Translations under genes and position numbers: made by a program
Notes under the pieces: generated by a model
What the model was told of the DNA's origin: nothing
The model's database searches: none
What the model saw: the letters and a program-made list of their open reading frames with translations, nothing else
Assembly (NCBI GenBank): GCA_964036665.1
Contig: OZ038530.1
Span: forward strand, 2,046,001-2,110,000
Direction: 5' to 3'
Source: Gordius sp. MW1
Taxonomy: Eukaryota > Nematomorpha > Gordioida > Gordea > Gordiidae
DNA: 64,000 nt
Shown: in pieces, positions 63,701-64,000 of the stretch
How positions within the stretch are numbered: the first letter of the stretch is position 1
How the letters are laid out: each line of letters begins with the position of its first letter

Positions 63701-64000
63701 TTTACTTTTTATCATCGAAACCACGTCTGAAAACGACAACTTTCATCGGATGCATACGGTTGAAAGAAAAATATGTGAAAGATTTTGAGGTAAAAATATT
63801 TATTTTTTTCGATTCTATGTGAAAGAGCGTAAAAAAATATATAAAAGTATGCCAATTTGAGAATCCTATTATCCTCGATTGACTTCCGCAAAGAGGTTTT
63901 AAGCTGCGAGAACTATCATTTTGACAAAAGACAGCGTTTTATTGTTGCGATTAGTTTGTTGTATCGCAACGTGAGTGCTTAATTTTTCAAAAATGCACTA
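60723..64000 (+). repeat. HOR domain 11, copy 2: first 3278 bp of the 15-mer
   Basis: Nine complete 345-bp monomers (60723 to 63483) and a 173-bp partial one (63828) repeat 55548-58825 at an offset of 5175 bp. All private markers recur, including AATAATGATT (61034), CTTAGTTTT (62252), GAGGGAAAAA (62750), CTATATGAAAG and TTTTGATAAAAG (63230). I noticed only two differences: GATCCTGATTTC near 61590 and GAAAGATTTTG near 63778. The copy continues past the window end. Confidence 0.93.

Larger units (their letters stand above)
1..64000 (+). repeat. Satellite DNA array, ~345-bp monomer, 186 complete copies plus one partial
   Basis: Every part of the window aligns by eye to one unit of about 345 bp, taking the unit start as CGTAAA or CATAAA just before TATATAAAAG. 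Observed lengths are mostly 341-350 bp, with seven short units caused by internal deletions. All copies share one orientation and no foreign sequence interrupts them. G+C of a typical unit is about 31% (106 of 345 bases in a B-type consensus counted by hand). No monomer has a conserved long reading frame. A monodirectional multi-kilobase array with multimeric higher-order structure is characteristic of eukaryotic centromeric or heterochromatic satellites; that role is inference. I do not recognise the repeat family, and the array runs beyond both window ends. Confidence 0.98.

Noticed and set aside
1..64000. CRISPR array
   Set aside because: Direct repeats are present but there are no variable spacers; the whole 345-bp unit is repeated, and no cas genes are nearby.
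1..64000. Human or primate alpha satellite
   Set aside because: Unit length is about 345 bp without clear 171-bp internal periodicity, and the sequence does not resemble alpha satellite.
1..64000. Transposon, LTR or insertion sequence within the array
   Set aside because: Every stretch aligns to the monomer; there are no terminal repeats, target-site duplications or non-satellite segments.
1..64000. rRNA, tRNA or telomeric repeats
   Set aside because: No cloverleaf with A/B boxes, no conserved rRNA tracts and no TTAGGG- or TTTAGGG-like runs were seen.
1..64000. Assembly artefact creating the HORs
   Set aside because: HOR copies carry graded private differences and chimeric junctions in phase, which is not expected from simple duplication by an assembler. 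Local collapse or expansion cannot be excluded without reads.
1..64000. Assignment to a named species or lineage
   Set aside because: Satellites evolve too fast for this by eye. A plant or insect source would fit the AT-rich 345-bp unit, but I could not match it to a remembered family.

Overview
The whole 64 kb window is one uninterrupted, head-to-tail tandem array of a single AT-rich satellite repeat with a unit of about 345 bp. A typical unit is about 31% G+C by hand count. I count 186 complete monomers plus one 173-bp partial monomer at the right edge, all in the same orientation. I found no credible protein-coding gene, no rRNA or tRNA, no transposon, no CRISPR array and no unique spacer sequence. 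Short open frames of 60-87 codons recur at the repeat spacing and are by-products of the repeat. An array of this size, with multimeric higher-order repeats (HORs), points to eukaryotic heterochromatin, most plausibly a centromeric or pericentromeric or other constitutive satellite block. I do not recognise the family. It is not human alpha satellite (171 bp) nor another well-known satellite I can recall. A plant or insect source is possible, but the species cannot be fixed from this sequence.

Monomers fall into two linked sequence types. Type A carries CTTGGGATCATAG, GTCGG, GATGAATACGGTTCAAAG, an A7 tract before TTTATT, and is followed by CATAAA at the next monomer start. Type B carries CTTTTTATCATCG, GTCTG, GATGCATACGGTTGAAAG, AAAATATTTA, and is followed by CGTAAA. 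Hybrid monomers switch type part-way, which marks past recombination.

Layout by HOR. 1-3089 is a strict A/B alternation with a 4-mer period of 1374 bp. 4129-12058 is a 12-mer of 4138 bp, the second copy internally shortened by a chimeric monomer at 10336. 12705-19934 holds a 3-mer, a 5-mer and two 6-mers of about 2066 bp. 19935-31664 is a mosaic with a 10-mer of 3448 bp, its contracted 6-mer, and an embedded copy (24079-26145) of the earlier 6-mer. 32010-40850 holds a 10-mer of about 3.4 kb, a 2027-bp contracted 6-mer, then the 10-mer again. 40851-44301 is a 5-mer of 1725 bp. 45299-49034 contains a 2709-bp repeat with nested 3-mers. 49035-55547 is a 6-mer followed by 5-mers of exactly 1725 bp. 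55548-64000 is a 15-mer of exactly 5175 bp built as 6+6+3.

Each monomer also carries a perfect 8-bp inverted repeat (GTTGCGAT/ATCGCAAC, 10-11 nt loop), an 8-bp palindrome ATCATGAT, a TATA-like TATATAAAAG and long A/T tracts. The array reads as the product of repeated unequal exchange or replication-slippage amplification: HOR units were copied, shortened by fusion of non-allelic monomers, and copied again. The right-hand 13 kb is the most uniform and looks most recently homogenised. All HOR assignments are by eye from diagnostic bases; exact identities need computation.
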